Shown: positions 53,165-63,904, counted from the first letter of the stretch. The stretch is 64,000 nt of DNA from Bettongia penicillata ogilbyi (GCA_023548195.1 JAJHZJ010000009.1:1240001-1304000); one strand, 5' to 3'. Program-made: numbers and translations. The notes: generated by a model not told the origin, from the letters alone.

Positions 53165-53460
53165 AGACTTCCTCTCCTCTCCTCCTCCCCTCCCCTCTCT
53201 TCTCCTCTCCTCTCTTCTCCTCCCCTCCCCTCTCTTCTCCTTTCCTCCCCTCTCCTCCCCTCTCTGAGGCTTTCCTCCCCTCTCTCTTCTCCTCCTCTCT
53301 CCTCCTCTTGTCTTCTCCCCTCTCTTCTCCTCTCCTCTCCTTTTCTCTCCCTTTCCTTGTTTCCTCTTCTCTTCCCTCTTCTCATCACCTCTCTTCTCCT
53401 CTCTTTTCCTCTTCTCCCCTCTCCTCCTCCTCTCCTATCTGCTCCTTTCCTTTCTTTTCC
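53165..53460. repeat. CTCTCC/TCCCC polypyrimidine tract
   Basis: About 295 bp almost wholly pyrimidine on +, with C-rich runs. Ser/Pro/Leu and Arg/Glu/Gly ORFs on both strands are artefacts. Triplex and i-motif forming potential. Confidence 0.95.
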
Positions 53461-53689
53461 GATCATTTTTAAGGGTATATTAAGATTTTTTTATAAGGAC
53501 AGTGAGAATGAGCTCCAGCAGGGCATCAGTTTTCTGAGCCCCGTGCCCCCTTCTCAGAGGAGGGGAGCCAAGCATGAAATATACCTTCCCAGGGAGGACT
53601 TCAAAGCTCCATCAAACATCAGGAAAGGAGGGCATGCAAAGAGCCAGGCAAACTTCAAGCGATTTCCAGGCCATATGGCTGCAGTCCTA

Positions 53690-54010
53690 CATTAGCCATG
53701 ATGTGAGCTATTAACCTGCTAATTACTAACTAATTAGCTGAGTTCTTGGCTGACTCCTCAGCTTTTCATGTCTCTGCTAGTCACCAGTTAACATAAAGGA
53801 TGTACCTACAACCGCATCTCCACCTGCCATCCAGGACCCCCTCAGACGCTGCCATTAAGAGAAGACATAAAAAGACCCCTGCTGCACATTAACCATCACC
53901 AGAGGGGTTTTTCCCAGAGCACCTTGCCCGTGGCAGTGGGGGTCTAACGATACATCATACAGCACGGGCTGCCACAGACAGCAATATTTTGTGTCTTGTG
54001 TCCTAGGAGG
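53690..54010. promoter_or_regulatory. Candidate conserved non-coding element with paired TAATTA sites
   Basis: No repeat signature is seen. Two homeodomain TAATTA sites (53720-53725 and 53731-53736) are 11 bp apart, one helical turn. They are followed by a MAF/AP-1-like GCTGACTCCTCAGC. The stretch is non-repetitive and moderately GC-rich with no ORF. Enhancer function is inference. Confidence 0.3.
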
Positions 54011-54489
54011 GCTCTGGACTCTGCTGCTAGCAGGCTATATTTTACCAAAGGGAATGAAGAAGGCAGTAGCTGCAAAGCAAAACTTAAATGAGATCAAAAT
54101 GGGCTGCAGACTCTGAAGTGCTATCTAAATTCCAGTTACTATTTATTCAACTATACTGACTCCTTAGTCTGCCTTGATCCCCCTGGTCAGGATGTCAGTA
54201 ATGGCATTTCTTTGGGGACTACAGAGAGTCCTTTGTCATGTACCTCTTTTATTTATGCATTTATATTTTAATTAACAAGCAGTTATTTTCTTTCCCTCCT
54301 ACCCTTCCCCTCTAGTTCCCACTGAAAGTAAGAAAGAGCGGGGGAAAACAACTTGAGGCTCAGATAACATCTTGTCTCCCTCCCTCAGTCCCCCTTATCC
54401 CCTTCTACCTCATACTAAGTGGCCATTATGAGATCTCCCTACACAGCAAAACTCTCCTAATTCAAGAACTCTCCTTTGAATGAGAAGCC

Positions 54490-54640
54490 CAGTCTAAAGA
54501 GCACTGGATTTGGACTCAGAGGGCCTGAGTTCAAATCCTTAGACAATCTCTTGGCCTCAGGTTCCTCAATTGTAAAAAGAGGTGATTGGGCTAAATGGAT
54601 GGCCTCTAAGGTTCTTTCTAACTCTTAGATTGTGAATATT
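54490..54640 (+). mobile_element. MIR-like fragment
   Basis: 'AGCACTGGATTTGGACTCAG', 'GAGTTCAAATCCTTAGACAA' and 'CTCAGGTTCCTCAATTGTAA'. Confidence 0.75.
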
Positions 54641-54794
54641 CATGGACACTACCTCTAAGGTTTGTAAACAGTGAATGAAGGGGAATGAGGGGCATGTGGC
54701 TGCAGAACTCTTCATCTGTAAAATCAGGAGGTTGGACTATATAATCAGTAACATAATTTCTGACTCTTGACTCTATGAGTGCATTGATTCTGTG

Positions 54795-54905
54795 CATATA
54801 TATGCACACATAAGTATATATTATATATATATATACACATATACCTTGTATCCATATATATATGTGTGTATGTACATATACATATATAAATATATCATAT
54901 ATGTG
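54795..54905. repeat. (TA)/(CATA) AT-rich repeat
   Basis: TATATATATA with ACACATATAC variants. Confidence 0.85.
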
Positions 54906-54914
54906 ATTCTATAA

Positions 54915-55045
54915 TCCATTAGATTATAAGCTCCTTGGGGGCAGGAACAGTCTTTTGACTCTTTTTATACCTCCAGGACTTAAAACAATGCCTGGCCCAT
55001 AGTGGGTACTTAATAAATGTTTATCGACTGCCTGACTGACCTATA
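54915..55045 (+). mobile_element. L2 3' end
   Basis: 'ATTAGATTATAAGCTCCTTG', 'GGGGCAGGAACAGTCTTTTG', 'ACAATGCCTGGCCCATAGTG' and 'TTAATAAATGTTTATCGACT'. Confidence 0.9.
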
Positions 55046-55594
55046 ATAAATCCCCTCTGCCTGGGCTAGCTAACATATCAAGAATAATTTGAAAGATGAA
55101 AACTTCAGATTTCCCTGATTCAGTTTCTCCTAGTTTTTTCCAGTGTGGTCTCTCTGGTTCAGTTTGTTATCATAAGAAAAGGGCACATATATTTCTATGT
55201 AAGTCTGCTGTAGAGACAAAAGGGGAAAGAGAAATAGCCACATGCCTCCTCCTCTGACCTCCCTTTTTCTGGTCCTAAGCCATCTGACTCTGTAGCCAAC
55301 TTAACCAGAGAAAGGAAAGGGGCAGAACCAGTGAAAGGAATCGCATCTAGGTATTTCTCATTTCTCAAGCTTTTATTAAGCCCCAACCATGTTCCATTCC
55401 CTATAAAAGCAAGGGCTTTCTCTACTCAAGACTGGTGGTGGGAGTGAGGCTAGGGCTTGATGGTAAAGGAGACAGGATAAAACAATGTCCCTGCTTACTG
55501 GGAACTTCCAAGTCTCTAGTGAGAGAGAAAGCGAGCAGACTCCTGGGGAATTTCTAGTGAACTTGTGACAAACAGATGGGCATAAAGGCAAGAG

Positions 55595-55850
55595 GTCTGG
55601 ACGTGGAACCAAAAGGCTTATGTTTGTATTCAGGCTTGAATGTTTCCTGTCTTTGCACCCTTGGCAAATCACTTAACCTTCTTGGATGTCAGTTTCATTG
55701 TTCATAAAACTGGAATCCTAATTCTTTCCCTGCTTCATCAATTCAACAAATATTGATTAAGATATGATTCTAATCCTAATTTCATAGGGTTGTTGTAATG
55801 ATTAAATAGTGAAAATGTGCATGAATGTGTTCTATAAACGTGGATCATTA
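55595..55850 (+). mobile_element. MIR element
   Basis: 'GACGTGGAACCAAAAGGCTT', 'CCTTGGCAAATCACTTAACC', 'GTCAGTTTCATTGTTCATAA' and 'GGGTTGTTGTAATGATTAAA'. Confidence 0.75.
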
Positions 55851-55904
55851 TTTTGGGAAAGAAAAAGAAAGACAACATGAGTTTCATTTATCTACAGACA
55901 GATA

Positions 55905-56090
55905 CCTGAGGCTTATGAAATGTCTGATGAATATCTGGTCATTGGATCCAGATGGCTCAGGAGGAGAAAATGAGGCTGGTGACCTTGCATAGCCCTCCCT
56001 CCCTCAAAACAAAGTCAAGAGTAAGTCATGTCATCATTTCTCTGATGTCATAGCCCTCTTCGAAAACGGACGAGCACAAATATAAGACAC
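55905..56090 (+). mobile_element. ACAAAC-tailed repeat, 3' end copy
   Basis: 'ATTGGATCCAGATGGCTCAG', 'GAGGCTGGTGACCTTGCATA' and 'TGATGTCATAGCCCTCTTCG' with AAAACGGACGAGCACAAA. This is the same 3' module as at 59.5-60.2 kb. Confidence 0.8.
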
Positions 56091-56114
56091 ACAAAATAGA
56101 AACGTCTAAATCAA

Positions 56115-56290
56115 ATCAAGTAAGTAAATATTTGTTTGAATTTAACTATTTTCCAAGTACTGTGCTAAATATAGAAAGTAAAAATACAAGCAAAAAAGAA
56201 AACTAACCTGACCTCAAGGAGAAGCTTACAAACTAATGAGAGAAGACAATACAAAAAAGGGAACTGGAAGGAGAAGATGCCATGTTAGAG
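56115..56290. mobile_element. Ancient interspersed repeat, unassigned
   Basis: 'TTCCAAGTACTGTGCTAAAT', 'AGAAAGTAAAAATACAAGCA' and 'GACCTCAAGGAGAAGCTTAC'. Confidence 0.5.
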
Positions 56291-56470
56291 AAAGTCCAAA
56301 GGACATGAGTCAACAGTGCAGCCTGGAAAGGAATGAAAATATGGGTTGGCTTGGGCCTCTTTCTCAAAATGGAGGTTCTTGAACCAATCAGTCAATCCAA
56401 GGCAGAGTCCCCAGAGATGGAATCAGGAATGTGCTGGAGCCAGCTCCGGCAAGAGCAGATAGTTAAATTT

Positions 56471-56722
56471 GGTTGTTGGAGGTCAGTCATATCCAACTCT
56501 TCATGTTCCCATTTGGGGTTTTCTTGGCAAAGATCCTGGAATGGTATGTCATTTCTTTCTCCAGCTCATTTTACAGATGAGCAAACTGAGGCAGACAGGA
56601 TTAAGTGATTTGCCTGGGGTTCCACAGCTAGTAAATGTCTCAGATTAGATCTGAAAGCAGGTCTTCCTTGCTCTAGACTTGAAGGTCCTCCTCATTCTAT
56701 CCACTATACCATCTAGCTGCCC
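56471..56722 (-). mobile_element. Marsupial tRNA-derived SINE, full length
   Basis: On + it reads 'CCATTTGGGGTTTTCTTGGC', 'CAGCTCATTTTACAGATGAG', 'AAGCAGGTCTTCCTTGCTCT' and a head complement 'CTATACCATCTAGCTGCCC'. Confidence 0.93.
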
Positions 56723-56724
56723 AT

Positions 56725-57840
56725 TTGCACCAAAAAAGCAAATACTACAAATAAGGGTTTGATTTACTGTTTTGCTGTTTGTCTAGATTTAAGAAAGGGA
56801 TGGGCAAAAGTTAATAATGCAGACTGAACCCAAAAGTATCTACATGCTTTTTTTTAGATCTGGTTTTTAAACTTTTATCATCATATCACTGGATAGAAAG
56901 TGCTTTTAATATGAGAAATAATGTAGGGGGTTTCCAGTGTAAAAAGGTTACTATGGCATGGTAAAGAAGGGGAAGAATCAGCAGTACAGCCTGTAGAGGA
57001 ATGAATCTCTCAGTCAGATGTTAGCTGTTCAGAGCTATGTTGGAGAGTCTTGTTCCATACAGAAGGCTGTGTATGTGAAGTTGGGAGTGGGAGGGGATAA
57101 GTGATAGAGACTAGTCCCCATCTGATTTTGAGCAGAAATATACACATAACCTATGTACAAATTCAGTTATATTTTTGTGGCAGGAAACTAAATGCCATAG
57201 GCTGCTCCTTTTCACCTAAGTTTTTTCTTAGGTCAAATTTAGTTATTCTCAAGCATTTTCTTTTCATTTTTCAATTTTTTGCTCCTTACTACTTTCTACC
57301 CAGCCCTCTGAAATGCCCTTTCTCCTTCATCTCTACTAATCTATGCTCTCCCCCACTCCCATGTGACAGAAAATTGTTAATATAATGACAGAAACTGTTA
57401 ATACTAAATGTAGTTACCTGCCACTCCTTAAATGATCCTAGCAAAGTCAGAACATCAGTAGCATTCACAACCAGATAATATTGATTAGGTTGTGCTGAGT
57501 CAGACTTTAAAGCCCATTCTGAGGTGTTGTTTTGTTGGAGAACCTGGCTCAAGCTGGGTCTAGGCCTCTGATGTCCTTGCCCCTTTCTTTTGGGATTCAT
57601 GGCATGAAGGGCAAAACAGCCAGAATGGTCTTCCTTGCCCAGATTGCTGAGGGTAGCTGAGATCTCATGACCAGATCTTGCTGCCTCACATTACCTCCTT
57701 CCCCTACCTCCTCCCCGTCTCCTCCTAAAGGTATAAGATGCTTTTGCATGGGTCTTGGAGTTGGGAAAATCCACTGGACGTTCCACTCCCCCAGGGTGGC
57801 AGGTTTGCTACCCTGTTATCTCAATTAAAAACATTTTATT
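56725..57840. other. No recognised feature
   Basis: Apparently unique sequence. Open frames at 57101-57385 (+) and 57289-57600 (-) have no recognised similarity. Confidence 0.4.
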
Positions 57841-57849
57841 CCTCAACTC

Positions 57850-58015
57850 ATGGCTTTGATTTATTTCAGGACTTGACCCATCAAAACCCCCTCTTTTATG
57901 AAACCTTCCTTGATTCACCTGCTCCTTCATTCTGTGGCCTCTAAACTTGAGACACTACATTATATCTGTGTCCTCACAATTGAAAAATGTTTCTAAGGTG
58001 TTTTTTTGTGTTGCT
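57850..58015 (+). mobile_element. L2-like fragment
   Basis: 'TTTATGAAACCTTCCTTGAT' followed by 'CACTACATTATATCTGTGTC' is the L2 region just before its 3' end. Confidence 0.6.
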
Positions 58016-58034
58016 ACTATTTCTCCAAAGAAGA

Positions 58035-58265
58035 GACAATATTAGATGTTGGACAAAGTACTAAACTTGTAGTCAGTAAGATCTGAGCTTTCATCTTGCT
58101 TTAGATATTTATTATCTAACCAATAATATCTGATAATTGTGACTGTGGACAAGTCACAACCTTTCTGAGGCTCAAGTTCCTCATCTGTAAAATGGCTATA
58201 ATAATAGCCCCTTCCTTATAAGTGATTTGGTAGAATCAAATGATATCTCCTACTCCAGTTGCTAT
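58035..58265 (+). mobile_element. MIR element
   Basis: 'TGGACAAGTCACAACCTTTC', 'CTCAAGTTCCTCATCTGTAA' and 'AATGGCTATAATAATAGCCC'. Confidence 0.75.
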
Positions 58266-58559
58266 ACGTACGTGAATGGTTTTTATTAAGTTAAAAGATC
58301 TTCAGGACAGGAAACAAGTCTTCTTGGTCCTCTGTATTCTCCTTGTCTCTTCCTCCAGATCACCCACACAGGATAAGTGCAGTACTTTTTTTTTAATTGG
58401 AGCTGACATTTTGCAAGGTCGATTTTAATGTGAGGTGTGAGACTTATGTTTTCTAAAGGTTCCAAAACCTTTCCTTGATCTTGTCGTCCCTTCGTATTCT
58501 CATTCCACACTTTTCTTCCCTTTGGCTGCTAAGTTAAAAAGAGTTCTCCGTACCTTACC

Positions 58560-59150
58560 CTCCCACCACCCATTTACTTATTCCTCAAATTCTTGTGGCC
58601 TGGTTTCTGTCCTAGGTCTCGAAGTGCTTCCTCAAAGGTTACCAGTTTATAGCAACTCAAGTCTGACAGTCTCTTTTCTTTTCATTTCTCATCTTTCTTG
58701 ACATTTGGTAACTTTTGGCACTGTTGAGCAGAACTTCCTCCCTCTGGATGTCATCTTCTCCTTGTACTTCCATGCCCTTATTTTACTCTCTTGGTTCTCC
58801 TCCTACCTACTGGACAATTATGCTTTAGACTTCTTTTCCTCTTCCTGTTCATTAAGTGTGAGACCCACAAACCTCTGTCCGAGGTGCTCTTTTCTTGTTT
58901 CTCCAAATACTTCTTTGGTGATTTCATTGACTCCCATTGAGAATTCATTTATTACTTCCATGTAGAAGACTCACAAATCAATGTATTCAGGCCTGATCTC
59001 TGTCCAGAGCTACTATAGAATCCTCCATTCTTAGCAGGGAGATGCTATCCTGTACCTCTCCCCGTTGGTCCTCTCTGATTCAATATCTTGCTAGAGTCTC
59101 AAACTCAACAAATCCCAAATGAACCAAACTCGTGGTCTTCTTGACTCAAA
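58560..59150 (+). mobile_element. L2 ORF2 3' region
   Basis: 'TTTTGGCACTGTTGAGCAGA', 'TTCTCCTCCTACCTACTGGA', 'TGATTTCATTGACTCCCATT' and 'AGACTCACAAATCAATGTAT' correspond in order to the L2 landmarks 'FDTVDH', 'SYLxxR', 'DDLIHS' and 'YADDSQI'. Frames are broken. Confidence 0.8.
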
Positions 59151-59254
59151 ATGCATGCAACACATATAGGTACTACCCTGTAATAAGCATTTGTAAAACA
59201 GTATGAATCTTAGAAACACATTATAAAGCAAAGTGCAAGTGTGTATACATTTGT

Positions 59255-59330
59255 TTATTCTCTTTCGTCACCTCTGGGACCCCATTTTGGGGTTTCTTGG
59301 TAAAGATGTTGGAATGGTTTCTGACTTCCA
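59255..59330 (-). mobile_element. Marsupial SINE 3' fragment
   Basis: On + it reads 'CTGGGACCCCATTTTGGGGT' and 'TTGGTAAAGATGTTGGAATG'. Confidence 0.75.
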
Positions 59331-59339
59331 TTGAATGCC

Positions 59340-59762
59340 CAATAATAGCCCCTAGCCCAAGCCTCTGTGGCTCATTGTTTTTGATTTTATGGTTCAGGAT
59401 GAATGTAAATAGCAATTACTTTCTATTTTGGTGAGAAACTCTGAGGGATTTTCCCCTCCTAGATGGATACTTTTGTAATGGCAACCTGAGCCATCTTCTG
59501 TCTCAATTCTTATCTAGGCATTAGTTATTGAATAGACCTTGTCACAGACAAAGTAAGACCTGAAAAAGACCTTAATTTAGAAAGGCCAAGGTTACCCACT
59601 GCATCCTGAGCCATTGCCCAGTCATCTTGGCTTTTATCTTGCCACTGGGCTTCAATGATTCTGGAGGAAAGAATGAGGCTGATGACTGTATAGCTCTGCT
59701 TCATTTAAATCCAATTTACAGGCAAGTTAAGACATTACCCTCATGATGTCACTGGTCCCCTT
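59340..59762 (+). mobile_element. ACAAAC-tailed repeat, copy without tail
   Basis: 'GGTTCAGGATGAATGTAAAT', 'TTTTCCCCTCCTAGATGGAT', 'CCATCTTCTGTCTCAATTCT', 'AAAGGCCAAGGTTACCCACT', 'TCTTGCCACTGGGCTTCAAT' and 'CTCATGATGTCACTGGTCCC'. It stops at GGTCCCC, before the tail, where the next copy begins. Confidence 0.8.
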
Positions 59763-60200
59763 GGCATTCATTCTGAGCCAATCAGGACCCAAACGGTGAT
59801 CAATTAGGGCTTAGTCTGGGACCAGAGTGATTTGGAATTAAGACTGGTCTTTTATTTGGCCAGAAACCCTGAAAGTCTTCCCCTCCCAGATCTATTTCCT
59901 TAAGTGCTGTTCTTTGCCTCATTTTTATTAAGCTTTAATCAATGAATGGGTGCTGCCTCTGTCAAACTGAGACCTGTTAAAGACCTTGGTTTGAAAAAGC
60001 CAAGGTCCCCCACTACATCCTGGGTCATCTTCAATTACCTTGATTCATATCTGACCTTTGACCCAGATAGCTGTGGAGGAGAAAGTGAGGCTGGTAACTT
60101 TTCACAATCTTCCTTTACTTAACTCCAATTCACTTGCATGTCATGGCATCACCTCCCTGATGTCATGGTCTTCTGAGAATGAAGGACAAACAAACAGCAT
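59763..60200 (+). mobile_element. ACAAAC-tailed repeat, copy abutting the previous one
   Basis: 'CTGAGCCAATCAGGACCCAA', 'TTTATTTGGCCAGAAACCCT', 'TCAATGAATGGGTGCTGCCT', 'AAAGCCAAGGTCCCCCACTA', 'CCTCCCTGATGTCATGGTCT' and the tail GAGAATGAAGGACAAACAAA. Confidence 0.8.
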
Positions 60201-60227
60201 TCCTCCTCCTGGAGGACAAAGGACAAA

Positions 60228-60410
60228 CAACAACTGTAGTAGCTTTCCATTTCCTTCTCCAGATCATTTTACAGATGAACTGAAGAAAACAGGGTTATGT
60301 GATTTGCCCAGTAAGTGCTAGTAAGTGTCTGAGGTTGGATTTGAACTTATGAAGATGAGTCTTACTGATTCTAAGCCCAGGGCTCTATCAATTGTCCATC
60401 TATATCCTAA
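60228..60410 (-). mobile_element. Marsupial SINE 5' part
   Basis: On + it reads 'CCATTTCCTTCTCCAGATCA', 'TTTACAGATGAACTGAAGAA' and 'GAGGTTGGATTTGAACTTAT'. Confidence 0.8.
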
Positions 60411-60644
60411 CCCAGTACAAATGCAATCTAAATAAAAATCTTATAAGGAAGTAATTATCTAATAGGAATGGGATAAATTATGGATGACCTCCTGAAGCTA
60501 CAAATCTTGAGGGGGCGGGGCATGGATTCATAGAGAAGAAAGTCTGCAGACATTTCAGAAGACTCTTCTTGATTTCCTTATTCTTACTGAGATACCACGC
60601 CTTCCCGGTTACCCAGACTCCAAATTTTTGGTTCACCTGACTTT

Positions 60645-60880
60645 TCTATCTTTTAGTTCAATTAGTTGCCAAGTCCTATCAATTCTATAATATCTTTCCC
60701 ATCTTTCCCCTTCTATGCCCTCACCCTGCTGCCCCTTCCCCCAGTTCAGGATCTCTTGCCTATATTCTTCTAACAGCCCTCCGATTGATCTCCCTACTTC
60801 AGTGTCTCCTTTCTCCATTTCATTCTCACCACAACTGAGAACATAGTCTTCAAAAGACACAGAAGTCATACTATGCAACT
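60645..60880 (+). mobile_element. L2 fragment
   Basis: 'CAATTAGTTGCCAAGTCCTA', 'GTTCAGGATCTCTTGCCTAT', 'TTCTAACAGCCCTCCGATTG' and 'TTCAAAAGACACAGAAGTCA'. The - strand open frame here is antisense. Confidence 0.8.
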
Positions 60881-60894
60881 TCTTCCCCCCCACA

Positions 60895-61560
60895 CAGTAT
60901 TTATTTATTTATTTTTAGTTTCCAACATTCAGTTCCACAAGATTTTGAGTTTTAAATTTACTCCCCCTCTCTCCTCTCGACCCGTTGCAAGATGGCATGC
61001 AATCTGATGTAGCCTCTACATATACATTCACATTAAACATATTTCACATTAGTCATATTGCAAAGAAGAATTATAACTAATGGAATAAACCACAAGAAAG
61101 AAAAAAGAAAACAAAACAAAAAAGAGAGAGAAAGCAAATAGTATGCTTAGATCTACATTCAGACTCCATAATTCTTTCTCTGGATGTAGATAAAATTTTC
61201 CATCATGAGCCTTTTGGAGTTGTCTTAGCACCTTGCATTCCTGAGAAGAACCAAATCTATCAAAGTTAGTCATCATGTGATGTGGCTGTAACTGTGTACA
61301 ATGTTCTCCTGGTTCTGCTCCTCTCACTCAGCATCAGTTCATATAAGTCTTTCTAGGTTTTTCTGAAATCCTCCTGCTCATAATTTCATATAGCACAATA
61401 GTATTCCATTACATTCATATAACACAACTTGTTCAGCCATTCCCCACTTGATGGGCATCCCCTCCATTTCCAATTCTTGGCCACCACAAAAAGAGTTGCT
61501 ATAAATATTTTTGAACATGTGAATCCTTTTCCCATTTGTATGATCTTTCTATGCAATTTC
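60895..61560 (-). mobile_element. L1 3' end
   Basis: On + it begins with the complement of the terminal module ('AGATTTTGAGTTTTAAATTT') and runs through 'GCAAGATGGCATGCAATCTG', 'CCTGGTTCTGCTCCTCTCAC' and 'ACTTGATGGGCATCCCCTCC'. It ends at 'AAAAAGAGTTGCTATAAATA'. It is the antisense equivalent of 47160-47755, from a different subfamily. Confidence 0.88.
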
Positions 61561-61564
61561 CCTG

Positions 61565-61920
61565 TTAAGAGCCTCTAGTAGCTCCCTACTATCTCTAGGA
61601 CAACAATCTGTGAGTAGTAATAACTGTCCCCTTGGGACCCCAATGGACCAGTTTCATTTGGGCAATGCTGTTACCTCCTCTTCCCCTTCCTCCTCATTCT
61701 CCTCCATCTGTCCAAATGAGGAGTCATACCCTCACTCTCTGGCACTCTGTCCAAAGGAATATAAATTTTGACTGCTTAAGGTTTGAAGGTTAGATTTTTA
61801 TTCTTTCCTACTTATTTCCTATCATTGGTTGTTTTTTTTTTAAAACTAGGACAATTAACTCTTCTGTCTCATGTAGTCTTTATTTGATAATTTCTTGAAA
61901 TACAGTTCTGAAAAACCAGG
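61565..61920. other. No gene; possible L2 scraps
   Basis: Mostly unrecognised. 61570-61610 'CTCTAGTAGCTCCCTACTAT' is reminiscent of L2. Confidence 0.35.
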
Positions 61921-61924
61921 CTTT

Positions 61925-61990
61925 CAGATTGATTATTCCTTTAATTGATTCAGATTGATTATTTGATTCAGATTGATTATTCCTTTAAAC
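61925..61990. repeat. Short direct repeats of CAGATTGATTAT
   Basis: CAGATTGATTAT occurs three times in 65 bp, at two positions followed by TCCTTTAA. Confidence 0.9.
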
Positions 61991-61994
61991 CCAA

Positions 61995-62432
61995 ATCATT
62001 GCAGCTCTCACTGATTGGCCAAGACAACTTTCACTTGCTCATTGTTTGGTTTCTGGTGGCTCAGGATGAATATAAATAGTCATCTAAACTCTAAGGGTCT
62101 TCCCCTCCCAGACAGATGTATTTGAGAAAGCGAACTAGGCCATCTTATGCCTCCATTCTTAACTAATTCTTAACTAGCCTTTAATCACTGAATGGGCATT
62201 GACTCAGACAAACTGAGACCTGGGAAAGGCCAAGGTCTCCCACTACATCTGAGGCCATTGCCAGGCAGGTTGACCTATGGCTTGCCTCTAGACTTCAATG
62301 GTTCCAGGGGAAAATGAAGCTGATGACTCTGCATAGCTCTTGTCACTTAAATCCAATTCACTTGTAAATCAGGATATCACCCTCCTGATGTCACTGGTCC
62401 TCTTCAAGATGGAAGAAAGAGCAACAATTGTC
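61995..62432 (+). mobile_element. ACAAAC-tailed repeat, third local copy
   Basis: 'TGGCTCAGGATGAATATAAA', 'GGGTCTTCCCCTCCCAGACA', 'GCCATCTTATGCCTCCATTC', 'GGCCAAGGTCTCCCACTACA' and 'CCTCCTGATGTCACTGGTCC'. A diverged tail GAAAGAGCAACAATTG ends the copy. Confidence 0.82.
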
Positions 62433-62434
62433 TA

Positions 62435-62945
62435 CAGGGTGACATTTAAGATCTACCACAATCTGGTCTCAACTGGCCTTATTTCACCCCACTCCCCTTC
62501 ATGAATTTTACATTTCAGCCAAACTGGCCTACTATCAGTTCTCCCCATTCACTTGCCAACCCCTTCTCCCATGCATTTGGTCTATTGATTCATCATCCCT
62601 GGAATGTACTCCCCCCTCACCTGTCCTTTTAGGTCTCTTTTTGGCCTTCAAGAATGAGCTGAAATGCCACCCCTACTATGAAGCCTTCCCTAATTTCCAA
62701 GGACTGAGAGTGCTCTCTCCCTCCCCAAATTTTTCAAGACATTTTATCTAGATCTCTTCTTTGGCCCCATCAACCCTACAGTGTATCATATTTTTCAGTG
62801 TGCCTTTTTATAATCCCCAAGAACCTCCTTTATAGTGTAATATATTAATATATTATATACTATATATTATATACTATAGTAAGTACAGTATATTAATAGT
62901 TGTGTCCCTAGTGCCCAGTAGTATTTTGTATATAGCAGGCTCTTT
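62435..62945 (+). mobile_element. L2 3' region
   Basis: 'AAGATCTACCACAATCTGGT', 'CATTTCAGCCAAACTGGCCT', 'AAGAATGAGCTGAAATGCCA', 'ATGAAGCCTTCCCTAATTTC' and 'TAGTGCCCAGTAGTATTTTG'. A TATA-rich repeat at 62835-62895 interrupts its end. Confidence 0.85.
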
Positions 62946-63870
62946 TTATCTTTTTCTTTAATTTTCAAGTAATAAGTGCTTTTTTAATTTATTTGTCTTT
63001 CACTAATTTCCCCTCCCCATTAAGTATAAAAAAAGATCCTTCAATGAATATCTACATGGTCTGACAAGATAAATTCCCACATTAGCCATGTCCAAAAATG
63101 TGTGCTGAAGACAGAAGTGGCAAACGACTTCGGTATCTCTGCCAAGAAAACCCCACAAGGAGTCATAAAGAGTCAGAAATGACTGAACACCAAGAACAAA
63201 AGCAAAAATGCATGTCTCTTTATGCATTTTAAATTCATCATTTTCTCCGTCAGGAGGTGAGCGACATACTTCACCTTCATTCTTTTGGACTCAAAGTTTA
63301 TCATTGTATGATAATACAATGAGTTCTAAAGGATGGGGTCTAAAGTCTCTCAATATTTTTTCTATAGGTTATTATTAAATAAATTGTTCTAGTTCTGTTC
63401 CTTTTTCTCTGCAATTTCATCATTTCTCATGGCATAATATTTCATTCAATTCATACACCAATATATGTTTAGCTATTCCATAAAAAGAGGATGAGCCCTC
63501 GGTTTACAATTTTTGATTACTATAAAGGAGCTGCTATAAATATTTTTGCATGTATAGATCCTTTTCCTCTTTTTCTGATCTCTTTTGGGTAGAAAAACCT
63601 AGTAGTGGCATAGAGAGGTGAGACGATATGCACGGTTCAATAACTTTCTGGGCACAGTTCCAAATTTCTTTCCAGAATGGCTGGACCGAGTCATACCTTC
63701 ACCAACAGCGTGACAGTGCATCTGTCTTCCCACCTCTCCTCCAACATTTGTCATTTTCCAATTTTGTCATGTTTGCGAATCTGATAGGTATGAAATAGAA
63801 CATCAAAGTTTCTTTAATTTGCACGTTCTAATTATTAGTGATTTAGAGCATTTTTCTATGTGATTGTGGA
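62946..63870 (-). mobile_element. L1 3' region with a SINE insertion
   Basis: On + it shows 'TCTAGTTCTGTTCCTTTTTC', 'GAGCTGCTATAAATATTTTT', 'CCAGAATGGCTGGACCGAGT', 'TTCCAATTTTGTCATGTTTG' and 'GATTTAGAGCATTTTTCTAT', all antisense L1 3' UTR and ORF2-end landmarks. The part at 63112-63212 is a SINE. Confidence 0.8.
63112..63212 (+). mobile_element. Marsupial SINE 3' half inside an L1
   Basis: 'AAGTGGCAAACGACTTCGGT', 'AAGAAAACCCCACAAGGAGT' and 'AAGAGTCAGAAATGACTGAA'. The SINE is 5'-truncated. Confidence 0.88.
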
Positions 63871-63904
63871 TACCCCAGGATCTTAATAAATGGAGAGATA
63901 GCAT

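Noticed and set aside
53089..53695. Open frames of 125-181 codons on both strands
   Set aside because: They lie over the CTCTCC tract. Ser/Pro/Leu-only and Arg/Glu/Gly-only compositions show repeat origin.
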